The notes under the pieces were generated by a model. That model searched no databases, was not told the DNA's origin, and saw only the letters and a list, made by a program, of their open reading frames with translations. Of a stretch of DNA of 64,000 nucleotides, positions 37,965 to 49,718 are shown piece by piece. The translations under genes were made by a program, and so were the position numbers. This DNA is from Prostheceraeus crozeri. Its lineage: Eukaryota; Platyhelminthes; Polycladida; Euryleptidae. Location of the stretch: positions 1-64,000 of the forward strand of contig CAJQUW010015398.1 in NCBI GenBank assembly GCA_907163375.1, read 5' to 3'. Positions within the stretch are counted from its first letter, which is position 1, and each line of letters starts with the position of its first letter.

Positions 37965-38079
37965 GTAAAAAAAACTTCAGAACGTCGTCTTTCATATGAC
38001 ACCTCACCGAACCTCGTGCGTTGATTAGTCTTGTCACAATAAATTTTTAAAGTTGGGGTATTTTTTTATGTTCACCCTG
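37965..38079. repeat. Mariner right TIR
   Basis: Inverted copy of 36290-36404, followed by TA. Confidence 0.85.
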
Positions 38080-38081
38080 TA

Positions 38082-41000
38082 TAACTCAGCGATCCAGTAT
38101 AGCGTCTGCTTTTGCGATTCGACTGGTGTCATAACAACATAAGCGTCGCATAACTCGGAAGAATTGTTTCATTATATTTTCTATGGTTTTTATAGTGTTC
38201 CGCTCAAAGTCTTCACACACTTCTCAGCTGCTTTGAATCCTTCTTCATTACAGAGATCCAGTGTAAGACTCGGTAACAAAAACATGTAATCTGATGCTAC
38301 AATACCGTTTTTGGATCTTTTCTGTACATATTTTTAGCAGCTAATATTTTCTTGGGGAGACGACACCCGAAAGTGAGATTCACTATGAAATTGAATAACC
38401 TCCCATCAGCTGCCATCAACTGCGTTTTTGGATCATTATGTCTTGTATTGGTTTAATTAGCAGAAGTAGTTTTTAACATTTATATGTGGGCTACTGCAGA
38501 CAATAGTAAACAAGTAAAAGTCATTTTAAGAGTGATTTTTGGATTATATCAATGATAATTTTCAGCATGTGAAAAAGTTACGGGCTTCTTTGAAAAGCGA
38601 GGGAAATTCCAGGCAAGGAGGACAAGAATGTTGGATTAGGGCACAGACTGAAATAAATTTTCAATACCAAGAAACCCAAACCATGAAGGTCTTCACATAT
38701 AAAGATCAAGGTAATCGTGATCGGCACGAGTATTCACTCTCAAAGTGTTACTCGAGCAGTTATTCTGAGTACTTGAGACAAAATGATTACGTGATAGTTT
38801 GCACAACTCATTGTTTTGCCATAAATCTACTAAGTAATAAGTCCTCTTCAACTTTTTTCATTGTTTTCTTCATCAAAAAAATGATTATTAGATCTTTCGT
38901 CAAGTACGCATGCATCGCCTTGCGGATTTATTACATTGAATGTATAAGACATTCCAACTAGTTCCTAGATATATTATGCATCGTAAACTAAGCTTGATAT
39001 TAGTCAATATTTTTGTTATTGATGAGCAATATTATTCATTCATAAAAATTGCCTATTAACGAAAATTGTTTTAACTAACGGCAGCAGTGGCATCGCGTGC
39101 TCCCAGACCATAGGCCTCCACTCGGCATTCGAATGCTATTTCAATACCAGACATTTTTTTATGTTACAGCATAAATTTTCATAAAAGATGAATTTTCAAT
39201 AAGAATTTCCCGAACATTTTTAAGGCCACGTGAATGTGCACGAGAAGTGATTGCTCATGTCGCTTAACCGCCTTACTCAAGGAACTGATTACTATATCCC
39301 CTCTCTGTCCAGACCACATATTTTCTCAGAAAAAAGGAGGCAAGGCCAACAGTTTCTTGTGCTTCTCACGGCCGGTCAGCCACTCATATGTTTGAAATTT
39401 TGATGCATTAAAATGTCTTGTGTATTTCCTATTTCTTTGTGAGTACTTTCAATTTTTATATCAGGTGCTGGCCTACCTTGCTTGACGACTGTCATCTTTT
39501 CAGTATATTCCCTTCGGACGAAAGGCGTGGTTATGATCTCATCTGCAGCACTAAATATAGCTTCACATCAATCACGTAAAAACAAATGATGGAATTCTAC
39601 CGAATCTGGGTGTTCGAGTCAGATGCATTACTCTGCATTCATTGGAGAGCGCTCATCATTTGATCGCAGTCTTGTCTTAGCGTCAGCCATCTGCTACTGT
39701 TGACGTACTGTCCTCTCACACATGAAGCGAAGCCAGGAACAATTGGGTTGCGCTTTCCTTACTATATTTAGGTACCACGCCTCGATCAAGAATTGCGTAG
39801 AATTTCATTGCAAAAATTGGAAAAGGCAAGGCATTATGTCTATCGGGAAAGCCACTATTGGCGCGGGCGCGTGCGCTTACTGCCTCACACGCACAAAACT
39901 CTCTTTCGCTGTCTGAACATCAGTGCTGAATCCGTCTGAACACACGACCAGTTTGTGTATCTATTTGTTCGAAGAAAACAGCTGTGATTCGAGCACGTGC
40001 CGCAAAACTGTTCAATGAGGTTGAGCGTCTGACTTTGAGACGGAAAGCTGTGTACAGCTATCACGAGAAGCTATCGAATCTAAATGAATGATGACACGTT
40101 TCATTTTTATAATTGTTGGTAAATTATTTGAGTATGCGCCGACGGCCTCGCAGGGACGGAGAAGACGCCACTGAACGGCAGTGATAACAAATTGAGTCTG
40201 TGCTCTTTTAGTGCAGGGTATTTGAGTGTACACTGTACATACGTGTAGCATCATGCTTTCAAGTTATTTTGTTGATTTATACGATCCCGTCAATTAAAAA
40301 ATAGAAACTCTGGAGACTCATGGAATCTGCTGCATTTTTCACTTCCAAAGTGAGATAACTGGCTACTGTATGTTTATTCAAAATTGATTCGCTATTTCTG
40401 AAAACGTCTCAGAAAAGAAGAAAACTATTTCATTTATGACTGATCGAGCGATTTGCACATAGATTGTACGAATGCTGCCAAGTCACAACTATTTTTTCAA
40501 TGGAGTTCTGTATCGTGAAAACTAATTTTACAAAATCAGATTCAAATATGCATTCAATATGCAGGACAACAAAATATTTAATTTATCTCTTTTTAGCCAG
40601 GAGACATAATGAATCTCTGAATGCATTTGCTGTGGAGTGTAGCAAAAAGCAATAAGATGATTCTAATATAGGAGCATATATCAGGAAAAGTTAATTCATG
40701 ATGAGAAGATGATAGTTCTCAATAACTAGTCATTGATGTGTGCTCTCAATAATTGGCTGTGGAATTTTGTTTGACGCCAATCAGGCTTGCTTGACAATAG
40801 CATCGTCAGCAGCTGTTTTAAAATTTATTTATTGATGCTTTCAGTTGAAATACTTCTTCATGAAATATTGAGTTTGAATATTTATGAATTTCAGGAAATT
40901 CACGATTCCCTTTTATGAGAAGATTGAAGCGTCTGTCTTGCAAAGATCACAAGTCGAGGATGTTTGAAGTTATATTGCGTAGATTTGATACAAGTAATTT

Positions 41001-44000
41001 GTTGCAATAATATTCATTGTCACCTTCGCTTTTATGTATGATGTTGTGAAACATCGAAAGATCGATCTAAGAGACATTGATGCGATAAAGCATTATTCAT
41101 GATTGCAGATAATCGAACCGCATGTTCATCGTATTAGTTGTGAAAAACATTTCATAACGCTATGAAATTCGTTATTTTTAAACGAAGGTTAAACAATTCG
41201 TTCTTAATTAAACAGAGGATTCCACATTAATCCAATCAGTACAGTGCTCTGAAGCGCATTGAGATTGCTGACCTAGTAGAAATTTGTACGACATTTGCGT
41301 CAAATAGTGCGGCCTCAACACGTTTTGTCTGTTGTCATGGGCAAGAGCCGATCGTCGGTCGGTTCTTTTCGCATCCGAAATATGGATGAGGTTACACAAC
41401 TCGAACTGATAAAATGCCAAAAGCATGAATGAATATATGAGAAGACAAAAGGTGTGAGCAGAGAGGGAGGTGAGTGAGAGATAGAGAAGGTTGCTAATTA
41501 CAAGGTATATACTCAAATGACTGCTTCAAATTTCGCTTCAAACTGTTAAATTTCTAAAACGTTTCCATTTCCAGGAGAATGTTTAGCTTTCTTGAAGTTT
41601 CTGTTAGCGAGTTTGATGCTTCCCTTTGTTCCGCAATGATTCTTTCACTTGCGTTCTAATTTGATCCCTCTGCTTCCTGAACACATACCTTTGTCATTTG
41701 CCACAGATTTGCATAACTACAAAAATGCTCTCAATATTCTATCTTTTAATAATTACATAATGTTAAGTCGTGACAGAAAAATCTAGCAAATTGCTTACAA
41801 CGAATGCAATTAGGCGAATGAGCCTAATCGATGCGAACACAAGAAAGATTAAAAATATTTTGAATTTTTTTTGAAAGATCTGAGTATAGATTCCACTCTT
41901 CCCCTAAATGATTAGATTATGAAACAAATTAGTCAATAAAATAGTAAGACAAAACATGTTGCTATGTACATGTACACATGTTTTGTTGTATAAAAAATTA
42001 AAATTGTGTGTAAAAAAATAAAATTCCAAAATTTAAAATTTCTTCGCCTTGCTTCTTATCTCAAGTTCACATTTTCAACTGATGAGATAAAGATCGCTTT
42101 CTCAAACTCTTCAAATCTAGAACTCAAAGCAATTTGATGAACGAGTGTGTAACGATAATATAGATATTCAATGGTGCCTTCCTATGCTTTAACATAAACA
42201 GAGACGGCGGAGCGGCTATAAGTTTTTTATCCGGTTTATCATAAGCCTTGATATGTATGGCTTATCAAATCATTTTTGCATGTACATGTACACTTAAGTT
42301 AAAAAATTTTACAAAAATAACACCACATAACTAATGAGATAGCAATTTCTGGCAAGAATTTTTTACATAGTGATTCAACAGATTCTTTACAAGATTGTTG
42401 TTAATAGCAGTTTTTAGCAAGTTGCATGTTAAAGTCGGACATAGCTTTTTCGTTGAGAGGTTATATTGATAGAAACCCAACTTTCCGCTTTTGATAAAGC
42501 TAGCAGGACTCGAATGGAAGCACCTTGGATGCTGATGGTCACTTTTGAATTAAGATCCTCAATGAGGCACCGGTCTAGGTCAATGTTACTAAGTCTCTAA
42601 TGTTCTTATAATCAAATGTGTTGAAAATTATTTAATTATTTAAAAAGCAAACTATTATTATTTTATTTCATTTTAATGAAATTATTTAATGCACTAAAGA
42701 GAACTAGAATAATCACGAGTCTCTATCGGATTTAGTTTTCCACTTCAATATTCAAAAAAGATCATCGAAAGAATTGACAGTCAGTGGAAATCGCCATTCT
42801 TTAGGTACTGTTCATGACAACACAAGACGTATTACTGTTATCAGTGTGCGCGTCCGTTCTCAACAACCTTTGACATTGTCGAATTTCTATGGTAATGTCT
42901 GTTCAAGTTACATGTAGAAGTTGATCAACGTTCTAGCTGAACCTTTTTCTGTGTGCAGACAAGCTTGATTTACTATATTTATGACTTTCACAAATTCAAG
43001 TTTACATGAACCATTGCCATATTTAGCGTGTGCACGAAATGTCGAGATTGAATTTCCCTTTCCAAATTGCTCCATGGAGATGAAATTTATAAATCGGTAA
43101 GTAAAATTACTCATAATTTTGATCAGATTCATTTTTAGTTCATATGAAATGTCTATATTAATTCAGGAGTTACGTGCTTATTTCAGAATTTTGTGTTTAG
43201 TTCAGTGCCTTTGATAATATTTTCCTTTGTTTCATAGAATGCATGCATTTGAATTTCTACCTCAATTGTTTACAATAATTCAAACAAAAAATCTGCAGTA
43301 ACAAATTTTGTCTTCGTGACAATCTCCATTTAAAGAACAAAACGAACTGAAACTAATCCACTCAATTTAGAAGTGGCGTGTTATATAATTCCACGTAATT
43401 AATTTTTTAACGCTTTACCGAGAGAGTATTTAGGAGCATCATCGTTCATGTTTTTCATATCATGTCCTAAAGGTATACAATAATCCATCAAATTCAAGAT
43501 AATTTGATAGGTAACATAAAGACTTGACATGAAACGTTGAATAAGGATGTGTGGAAAATTATCGTTTCACTTGTTGGTGATCGTCGAAAAGATAAGCATT
43601 GTCTTACTAAGCTCACTCAGACTTGAATCCCTGGAGATTTACACTACGGTGAATGTCTACCATCTGGAATAAGTCCAAGGGCATTAAGATATCGTAGCCC
43701 TCCCTTCCACTTCAGCAGAATTATTAATCGTCGGCGGGAAATGGTGATAAACTAAACTGATTCTCGTCTTGCACTGGAATTGTAATCCTGTCTTGAATTC
43801 CGTAGATAGAAAGTTTCGCTCAAAATTCTTCATGTCCGCAAATTTGAAAACTGGAATTTTCTCTCATCATTGGGTATATCTTCTTCTCTCGATATGGCCA
43901 ATATGTAATGACTGGGAGGCAATCATAGTAACGACTTCCTAAAAGATTGAAAAAAATTCCGCTTCTCATTATCCATTTAGAATTAAGAATTTCCTTGCAT

Positions 44001-44797
44001 GCATAATTTCTATAGCGCACACTGAACTGGCAATTACGAACAATTAATGAGAGAAATCAAGCACTGAACATGTCGTTATTAGGACGGTAGTCGAAGAAAG
44101 CGCTCACACTTTTGAACTTTTGTCTCGCAGTAATTTAGTTAACGATGAAAGTCGCCAATTGTCAATTCTGTTTGAGAGATAGCGAGATTTTCACGAAGAG
44201 ATTCACATTTTTACTTAAGTGAAAGATCGAATAAATTGTATTACTTCATACAATCGCACATGTGTAGTAGATGGAATGGTTTGAAACATCGAAACCAGTA
44301 AGTTTGGAAATATAGAACCAATTAATCAAAGTCTTTTATTGGAATATTTTAAAAATTGTGCAACTTGCGGATGGTTCTCTGTTTTTTACAGTCTGAACAA
44401 AATCATCCGCAAAAACAGACGCTGCTTATCTGGTACTAACGGATTTTAACTGTTACGTCATCAATCATCAAATTGTGACGTCATCGTTATCAACAGATAT
44501 TTACGGATATTTTCTGTGAAGCTTTTCTGTTAAGTTAAACGGTTGTTTTAGTTGTTTTTATCGGTGTACAGTTAAATTAGCAAACTGTCGAGAGCTAAGA
44601 ATTGGGCGTTGTATTATTAAAACGTTGTTGAGTTCATAGTTACTAACTATTTTGCCACAGAAAATCCGTATTGAACAGGGCAGATTTCCAAAGTTCAATT
44701 GGCTACTTGCGTTCACAATTGATTTCTTCATTATTGAGTAAATAGAACCTAAGAATTCACTTCCAAAATGACTGCAAATGAATAAATTTCATACGTA
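38082..44797. other. Long stretch without a recognised gene
   Basis: No frame here has a family pattern; the largest (38539-38961, plus, 140 codons) looks random in composition. A perfect cAMP-response-type palindrome TGACGTCA lies at 44476-44483, with TTACGTCA 23 bp upstream, which might mark an unrecognised promoter. No repeats of note. Confidence 0.4.
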
Positions 44798-44799
44798 TA

Positions 44800-46548
44800 C
44801 AATCTGCGACATTTTATTAGGACCACCCATATTTTTTTAGTTTTCTACACCTAGCTACTTGTTGATGTCATATTATCTTTCACTCTTGTCAATACATTAA
44901 ATATGCATGTATGCCAACAATATACCACAACATAGCCATCTACTGATTAATAACATAGACACTAGACAATCAAGTACAAAAATTGACCGCGACATATTAT
45001 TAGGACCACCTTCGACATTTACATAAAAAATTTTTCCTTTGGACATGACAACGCTGCGTTTTTGTTTTGTAATTAGCAACCCAAACATCTTATGTAAATC
45101 TTATGCAGCCGATGCTTCATGATAGCGCATTAATGTTCTGAATTGTTTTACGTCGGAGATGGTCCTTCCAACAAAGTGGCGCTGATGTCATCAAAACGTC
45201 GCTTCACAATACTGACAGTGTGGCAGGGAGCTCCCTCTTGCATAAGCAGTCCGTTGTTTTCCGGAAACCAGCAGTCACGAACTATGGAATCACCCTTCTC
45301 TGAAGCACTTGTAAGGATGAAGTCGAATCGAGTTAATAGAGCACTCACAAACATGAAGCCTACCAGTTTCCTCGCAAGAAAACTGGCCTACGGCATGACC
45401 TTTGCTTGGTGTTTGACGGGCTGAAACGCAGGAGCAAGTGATCCACGTGACTGCCACATTCGCTGACGAGTAGTCTGGTGACACTCAAGGCTCGGCTCTA
45501 CGCAGAATGCCACTATTCACCAGTCATTGACGCTCCAATTGACATGGCGAGTGGCAAAATTAAGCCTATTAGATCTTCATGCATGGGGTCAGTTACGACA
45601 CTTTCCTTGACCGCAATCCCGCTGGCAATCATTTTATGCATCCCTCGTTGAACAGTGTGTGCCACTTCGTTGATGTAACGCTTCTACCATGGTCTTCGTA
45701 GCTGGGACGACGTTATTAGCCACCCTTTTCAAACAGTAGGCCTGCGCTCTTGGAATCGGCCATCTTGTGTCGTAGATTTTCATCATGCTCCACAACGTCA
45801 TCGTCGGTTTGCTGCATAAGGATTTCCAGAAGTCATATTCCGTTGAACAAGTAGTGCCGACTACTTTGAAACATAACAACGAGTAGCGATTTCACGCTGA
45901 GAAGACTCTTCGCGAGACAAAGCTTCCATCTACGAGCCACTTATGCTTGTTGTTAGATCCGTTTTTACTCATGAGTAAGATTTAGACTTTCCACGTTAGA
46001 CATAAACATAAATCGTATTGGTAGATAATGTTATCTCAATAGTTCAAATATCTGGTCTCGATGATGCAAAGCAAATCAAGGATCGATTTGATAATGAATA
46101 TTAATATCTTTATTGTTGACAGACAACAGTGTGCGTGCGCAGGCGACGACACACACCACACATTAATGATAGTTTCTCACATGCGGCTTTTTCACAGCAA
46201 GCCGACAATGCACAAATAAGGCAAACAGAACACACAATTTGTATTGCTAAGAAATCGACATATAAGTGAATAACTGATAATAGATCTTTATCTAGCGTTG
46301 TCATGTCTAAAAGAAAGCTTCTTATCTAAATGTCGAAGGTGGTCCTAATAATATGTCGCGGTCAATTTTTATGTTTGAGTGTCTGGTGTCTGTGTTACTA
46401 ATCAGTAGATGTCTATGTTGTGGTATATTGTTGGCATACATGCCTATTTAATGTATTGACAAGGGTGAAAGATAATATGACATCAACAAGTAGCTAGGTG
46501 TAAAAAACTAAAAAAATATGGGTGGTCCTAATAAAATGTCGCAGACTG
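44800..46548 (-). mobile_element. Tc1-like transposon with IR/DR-type ends
   Basis: The 1,749-bp element starts CAATCTGCGACATTTTATTA and ends with the complement of CAGTCTGCGACATTTTATTA; TA flanks it (44798-44799, 46549-46550). Each end is a TIR of about 222 bp (44800-45024 and 46327-46548). Within each TIR the GCGACATxTTATTAGGACCACC motif occurs twice, about 190 bp apart, the inverted-repeat/direct-repeat layout of long Tc1 elements. Confidence 0.85.
45140..45900 (-). pseudogene. Decayed Tc1/mariner transposase
   Basis: The minus strand keeps scattered pieces, the clearest being LLMQEGAPCHTVSIVKRRFD around the second catalytic acidic residue (here Glu in place of Asp in the QDGAPCHT motif). 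Upstream, frame pieces resemble the VFLxGN segment. Many stops and shifts; the part after the second motif looks deleted. Confidence 0.5.
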
Positions 46549-46550
46549 TA

Positions 46551-47100
46551 CGTGATTTAAAAAGTAATTGCACTCTGATTAAAATATAATTCAACATTTT
46601 GACTAAAGCCATCTTGCCAGCTGATTTTCAACAAACGACAAACATTTTGGATGCATCCAATTACATGTCAGCTACAACAGGTAAGAAAGTAAAGTTTCTG
46701 TGTTTGCATGACACACGCTATCAATTAATTTGTTAAATTCGTCAATGAAGAGTATGACTTCTATTTTCTAATTCCAAAAATATATCAATTGTCAAAGTAT
46801 TTTTATACCCAGTGCTGCAAAATAGGGAAACCATAGAGATCAGATGTTCTCTCTAGTCTAGGGAGGACAATGTAGACAGCTAGAATAACACCAGCCTCGG
46901 ATTACAGTGTCTTTATTTTGAGATAACTTCTGATATAAATGCCGCATAATCGAAATCTTTCACGCAGATTGAGATCCACCCTAGAGTAAACACAGAATAA
47001 GACAGGTCGCCTCTTCTTCTGTTTGACTAGAAGGGAAACGTTGGAACATGTAAGTAGTAAGCAAAACTCCACTTCTGGACCGCGCAAGATGGCCGCCATC
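46551..47100. other. No recognised gene
   Basis: Nothing identified between the Tc1-like element and the tandem repeats. Confidence 0.4.
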
Positions 47101-47575
47101 GCTGACGTCCCCCCCCCTCTGGCACGGCAGAGTGTCGTGGTCGGCCGCCGTGGTGCTTCGGGTCTGAGTCCCCCCCCTCTGGAACGATAGAGTGTCGTGG
47201 TGGACTTGGGCGACCGCCAGGATTAGTCTTGAGGCTATAGTGTATGATGTTTTTGGTGCAATCTGCTGAATGTTGGGTTGTAAAATGGGTTGTTTCGAGT
47301 GGAAGGAGTGGTCGGATGAGAAAACGGAGGTCGGATTCGTATTCAGCGTGAAATTCTGCATCGGTAGGGTGAGTTTCAAGGCAATCGGTGAGAAAAAATT
47401 TTCAACATTTTTCGAAAAACGACAGAGTTAGAATTTGGGACGTTTTTGGTGTGTAGCGTCAAAACGAAGCATCGGATGAGAAAACGGAGGTCAGATTCGG
47501 ATTCAGCGTGAAATTCTGCATCGGTAGGGTGAGTTTCAAGTCAATCGGAGAGAAAAAATTTTCGGCTGACGTCCC
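47100..47575. repeat. Two short duplicated blocks with C runs
   Basis: A block with CCCCCCCCTCTGG followed by AGAGTGTCGTGGT occurs at about 47108 and 47170. A roughly 87-bp block from GAGAAAACGGAGGTC to GAGAAAAAATTTTC occurs at about 47318 and 47477. Confidence 0.75.
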
Positions 47576-47576
47576 C

Positions 47577-48455
47577 CCCCCCTGGACAGCTTGCTTCGAT
47601 TTTGGCTTCCAGTGGACGGATTTTGTCGTGCGATAGCTCGTTTGAAAGCTAAGAGTGAGACAAATTCAGTGAAAGAATCGGCTTGTTCCTATCTGTCTTC
47701 GTTCAAAAGTTAGAGCGGTTACAAGATTTTAGGTCGGAGCTCGCTCACCTGAAAAAATCCTAAGTGTCAGAGTGACTTTGTATGGGTAAAATTTTGAAAA
47801 TTTTCCAAAGTGTGGAATTTCGACCTGGGACCGCCACCAAAACATTTTTCATCAAATTTCACTGACCTCCCCCCCCCGACAGCAATCTTCTAACTTTGGT
47901 TCTAGTGAACGGATTTTGTTCGTTCGAGTTGCATTGGAAAGAGGATGAAAAACTGCTCGACAACATTTTTTGTTGCGAGTCAATCGGACCAGCCGTTCAA
48001 AAGTTAGAGCGGTTACAAGATTTTAGGTCGGAGCTCGCTCACCTGAAAAAATCCTAAGTGTCAGAGTGGCTTTGTATGGGTAAAATTTTGAAAATTTTCC
48101 AAAGTGTGGAATTTCGACCTGGGACCGTCACCAAAACATTTTTCATCAAATTTCACTGACCTCCCCCCCCCCCCCCGACAGCAATCTTCTAACTTTGGTT
48201 CCAGTGGACGGATTTTGTCGTGCGATAGCTCGTTTGAAAGCTAAGAGTGAGACAAATTCAGTGAAAGAATCGGCTTGTTCCTATCTGTCTTCGTTCAAAA
48301 GCTAGAGCGGTTACAAGATTTTAGGTCGGAGCTCGCTCACCTGAAAAAATCCTAAGTGTCAGAGTGACTTTGTATGGGTAAAATTTTGAAAATTTTCCAA
48401 AGTGTGGAATTTCGACCTGGGACCGTCACCAAAACATTTTTCATCAAATTTCTCT
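47577..48455. repeat. Three tandem copies of a ~296-bp unit
   Basis: The marker GTTACAAGATTTTAGGTCGG lies near 47717, 48011 and 48308, giving a period of about 294-297 bp. Each unit ends in a C run after TTTCACTGACCTCC (or its equivalent). Copies one and three share an extra block with GTGCGATAGCTCGTTTGAAA, while the middle copy differs there. Confidence 0.85.
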
Positions 48456-48600
48456 GAACGAGGGGGGGGGAGGGGGGGAGTCAGTGAAATTTGATGAAAA
48501 ATGTTTTGGTAAAGGTCCCAGGTCGAAATTCGGAAGTTTTAAATTTTTCAAAATTTTCACCACACTGGAGCTCTCACACTTAGGAATTTTTTCACTTGTG
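48456..48600. repeat. Inverted copy of the unit end, across a G run
   Basis: After TTTCTCTGAACGA a G run leads into GTCAGTGAAATTTGATGAAA and on to AGGTCCCAGGTCGAAATTC, the complement of the end of the preceding unit. Unit and copy can form a large hairpin with C/G runs at its tip. Confidence 0.8.
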
Positions 48601-48766
48601 GCATGTTACATGCACATGTGCTGACGGACCAACTTCCCGTGGTCATATGAGAATCGTTCAGGTGTCATATTGTAAAGAATGATGAGACGAATCGTTTGCA
48701 ACAAACCGCATGTCGCTACGATGAATACTTTCGGAGATAGAGCCATTTTAAGTTTTCTTCCGAGCA

Positions 48767-48774
48767 TATATAAA
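48767..48774 (+). promoter_or_regulatory. TATA box TATATAAA
   Basis: TATATAAACC is followed about 30 nt later by the probable transcript start, then the donor GAG/GTAAGC at 48816 and, far downstream, an acceptor TTACAG ending at 49699. It would drive the coiled-coil gene at 49719 through a leader intron of about 0.88 kb. Confidence 0.55.
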
Positions 48775-49058
48775 CCCCCGACAACGTAAGTCTGATCACT
48801 TCATCGAAAGACGAGGTAAGCGACGGTCGTCGCTCTGAGCTCCCGATATCGGGTGTTTCAAAGGACTCTATCTTTTGAAGTAGGCAAGCTATCTTCTTAC
48901 TTCAAAGTTTGTATGATAGAGTTTGATAGTGTCTTTAGTACTGATAAAATTTTTTAAAAGTAGTATGAGTAGTAAAATGCGGAATTTTTTAAAAATTCTT
49001 AATTTTCAGTTTTTTCAAAGTTTTAACATATAGACTAAGGTTTTCAAGTATCCTGAGT

Positions 49059-49315
49059 TCAAATCTGCTATCAGATTTGAAATTTAACTAAGTCTAAGGC
49101 AGCTTTGAGGGGTTAGATCCCAGCTACTGATCACTACCTTTGACTCGGCGTTCCTGTTACCACTTCGGGGCAGTGACAATGATGTCTTCAGCTGTAAAGA
49201 GCGGGTATCGGGGAAGATCTCTCACTTCCCTAGTGATCAGTACAAGGCCTTCGGGCTGTCGACGGGATCGAGTGCCACTCACTACACTCAAATCTATCAT
49301 TCCTCACTAAGTGTT
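49059..49315. repeat. 257-bp structured repeat, copy 1
   Basis: It starts with a perfect hairpin TCAAATCTG-CTAT-CAGATTTGA (49059-49080). A 12-bp perfect stem, TACTGATCACTA (49125-49136) with TAGTGATCAGTA (49231-49242), encloses about 94 nt with further hairpins, and is followed by a UUCG tetraloop GGCC-TTCG-GGCT (49246-49257). It looks like a structured RNA but matches no class I know. Confidence 0.7.
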
Positions 49316-49384
49316 GATATTATGTTGAATGTTGACTAAGTTGAATGTTGAATGATGATATTATGTTCTAGGCGTATGCTACAT

Positions 49385-49641
49385 TCAAATCTGCTATCAG
49401 ATTTGAAATTTAACTAAGTCTAAGGCAGCTTTGAGGGGTTAGATCCCAGCTACTGATCACTACCTTTGACTCGGCGTTCCTGTTACCACTTCGGGGCAGT
49501 GACAATGATGTCTTCAGCTGTAAAGAGCGGGTATCGGGGAAGATCTCTCACTTCCCTAGTGATCAGTACAAGGCCTTCGGGCTGTCGACGGGATCGAGTG
49601 CCACTCACTACACTCAAATCTATCATTCCTCACTAAGTGTT
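49385..49641. repeat. 257-bp structured repeat, copy 2
   Basis: Virtually identical copy of 49059-49315, 326 bp downstream, with all hairpins kept. The 69-bp spacer holds repeated GTTGAATGTTGA words. Confidence 0.8.
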
Positions 49642-49718
49642 ATGCTTTAGTCTGTATACTACATGATTCCAAACTTATACAATTTTCATTATCTTACAGT
49701 TAACGATAAAATCGCAGC

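Larger units (their letters stand above)
36290..38079 (+). mobile_element. Mariner-like transposon, nearly complete
   Basis: The 1,790-bp element starts CAGGGTGAACATAAAA and ends with the complement; TA flanks it (36288-36289, 38080-38081). The TIRs are about 115 bp (36290-36404 and 37965-38079) and closely similar. A single transposase gene lies on plus. The match of the TIRs suggests a fairly recent insertion. Confidence 0.9.
48816..49699 (+). other. Candidate leader intron carrying two structured repeats
   Basis: GTAAGC at 48816 and TATCTTACAG ending at 49699 are good splice signals. The interval has no coding frame and contains both 257-bp repeats described separately. Confidence 0.4.

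Noticed and set aside
38539-38961. 140-codon frame on plus
   Set aside because: No recognisable domain, random-looking composition and no promoter or splice support.
42076-42112. Possible hammerhead ribozyme (CTGATGAG)
   Set aside because: The second core motif CGAAA is missing and flanking stems do not pair.
46981-47379. 132-codon minus frame over the C-run repeats
   Set aside because: Repetitive translation of duplicated blocks (HDTL...QRGG), no family pattern.
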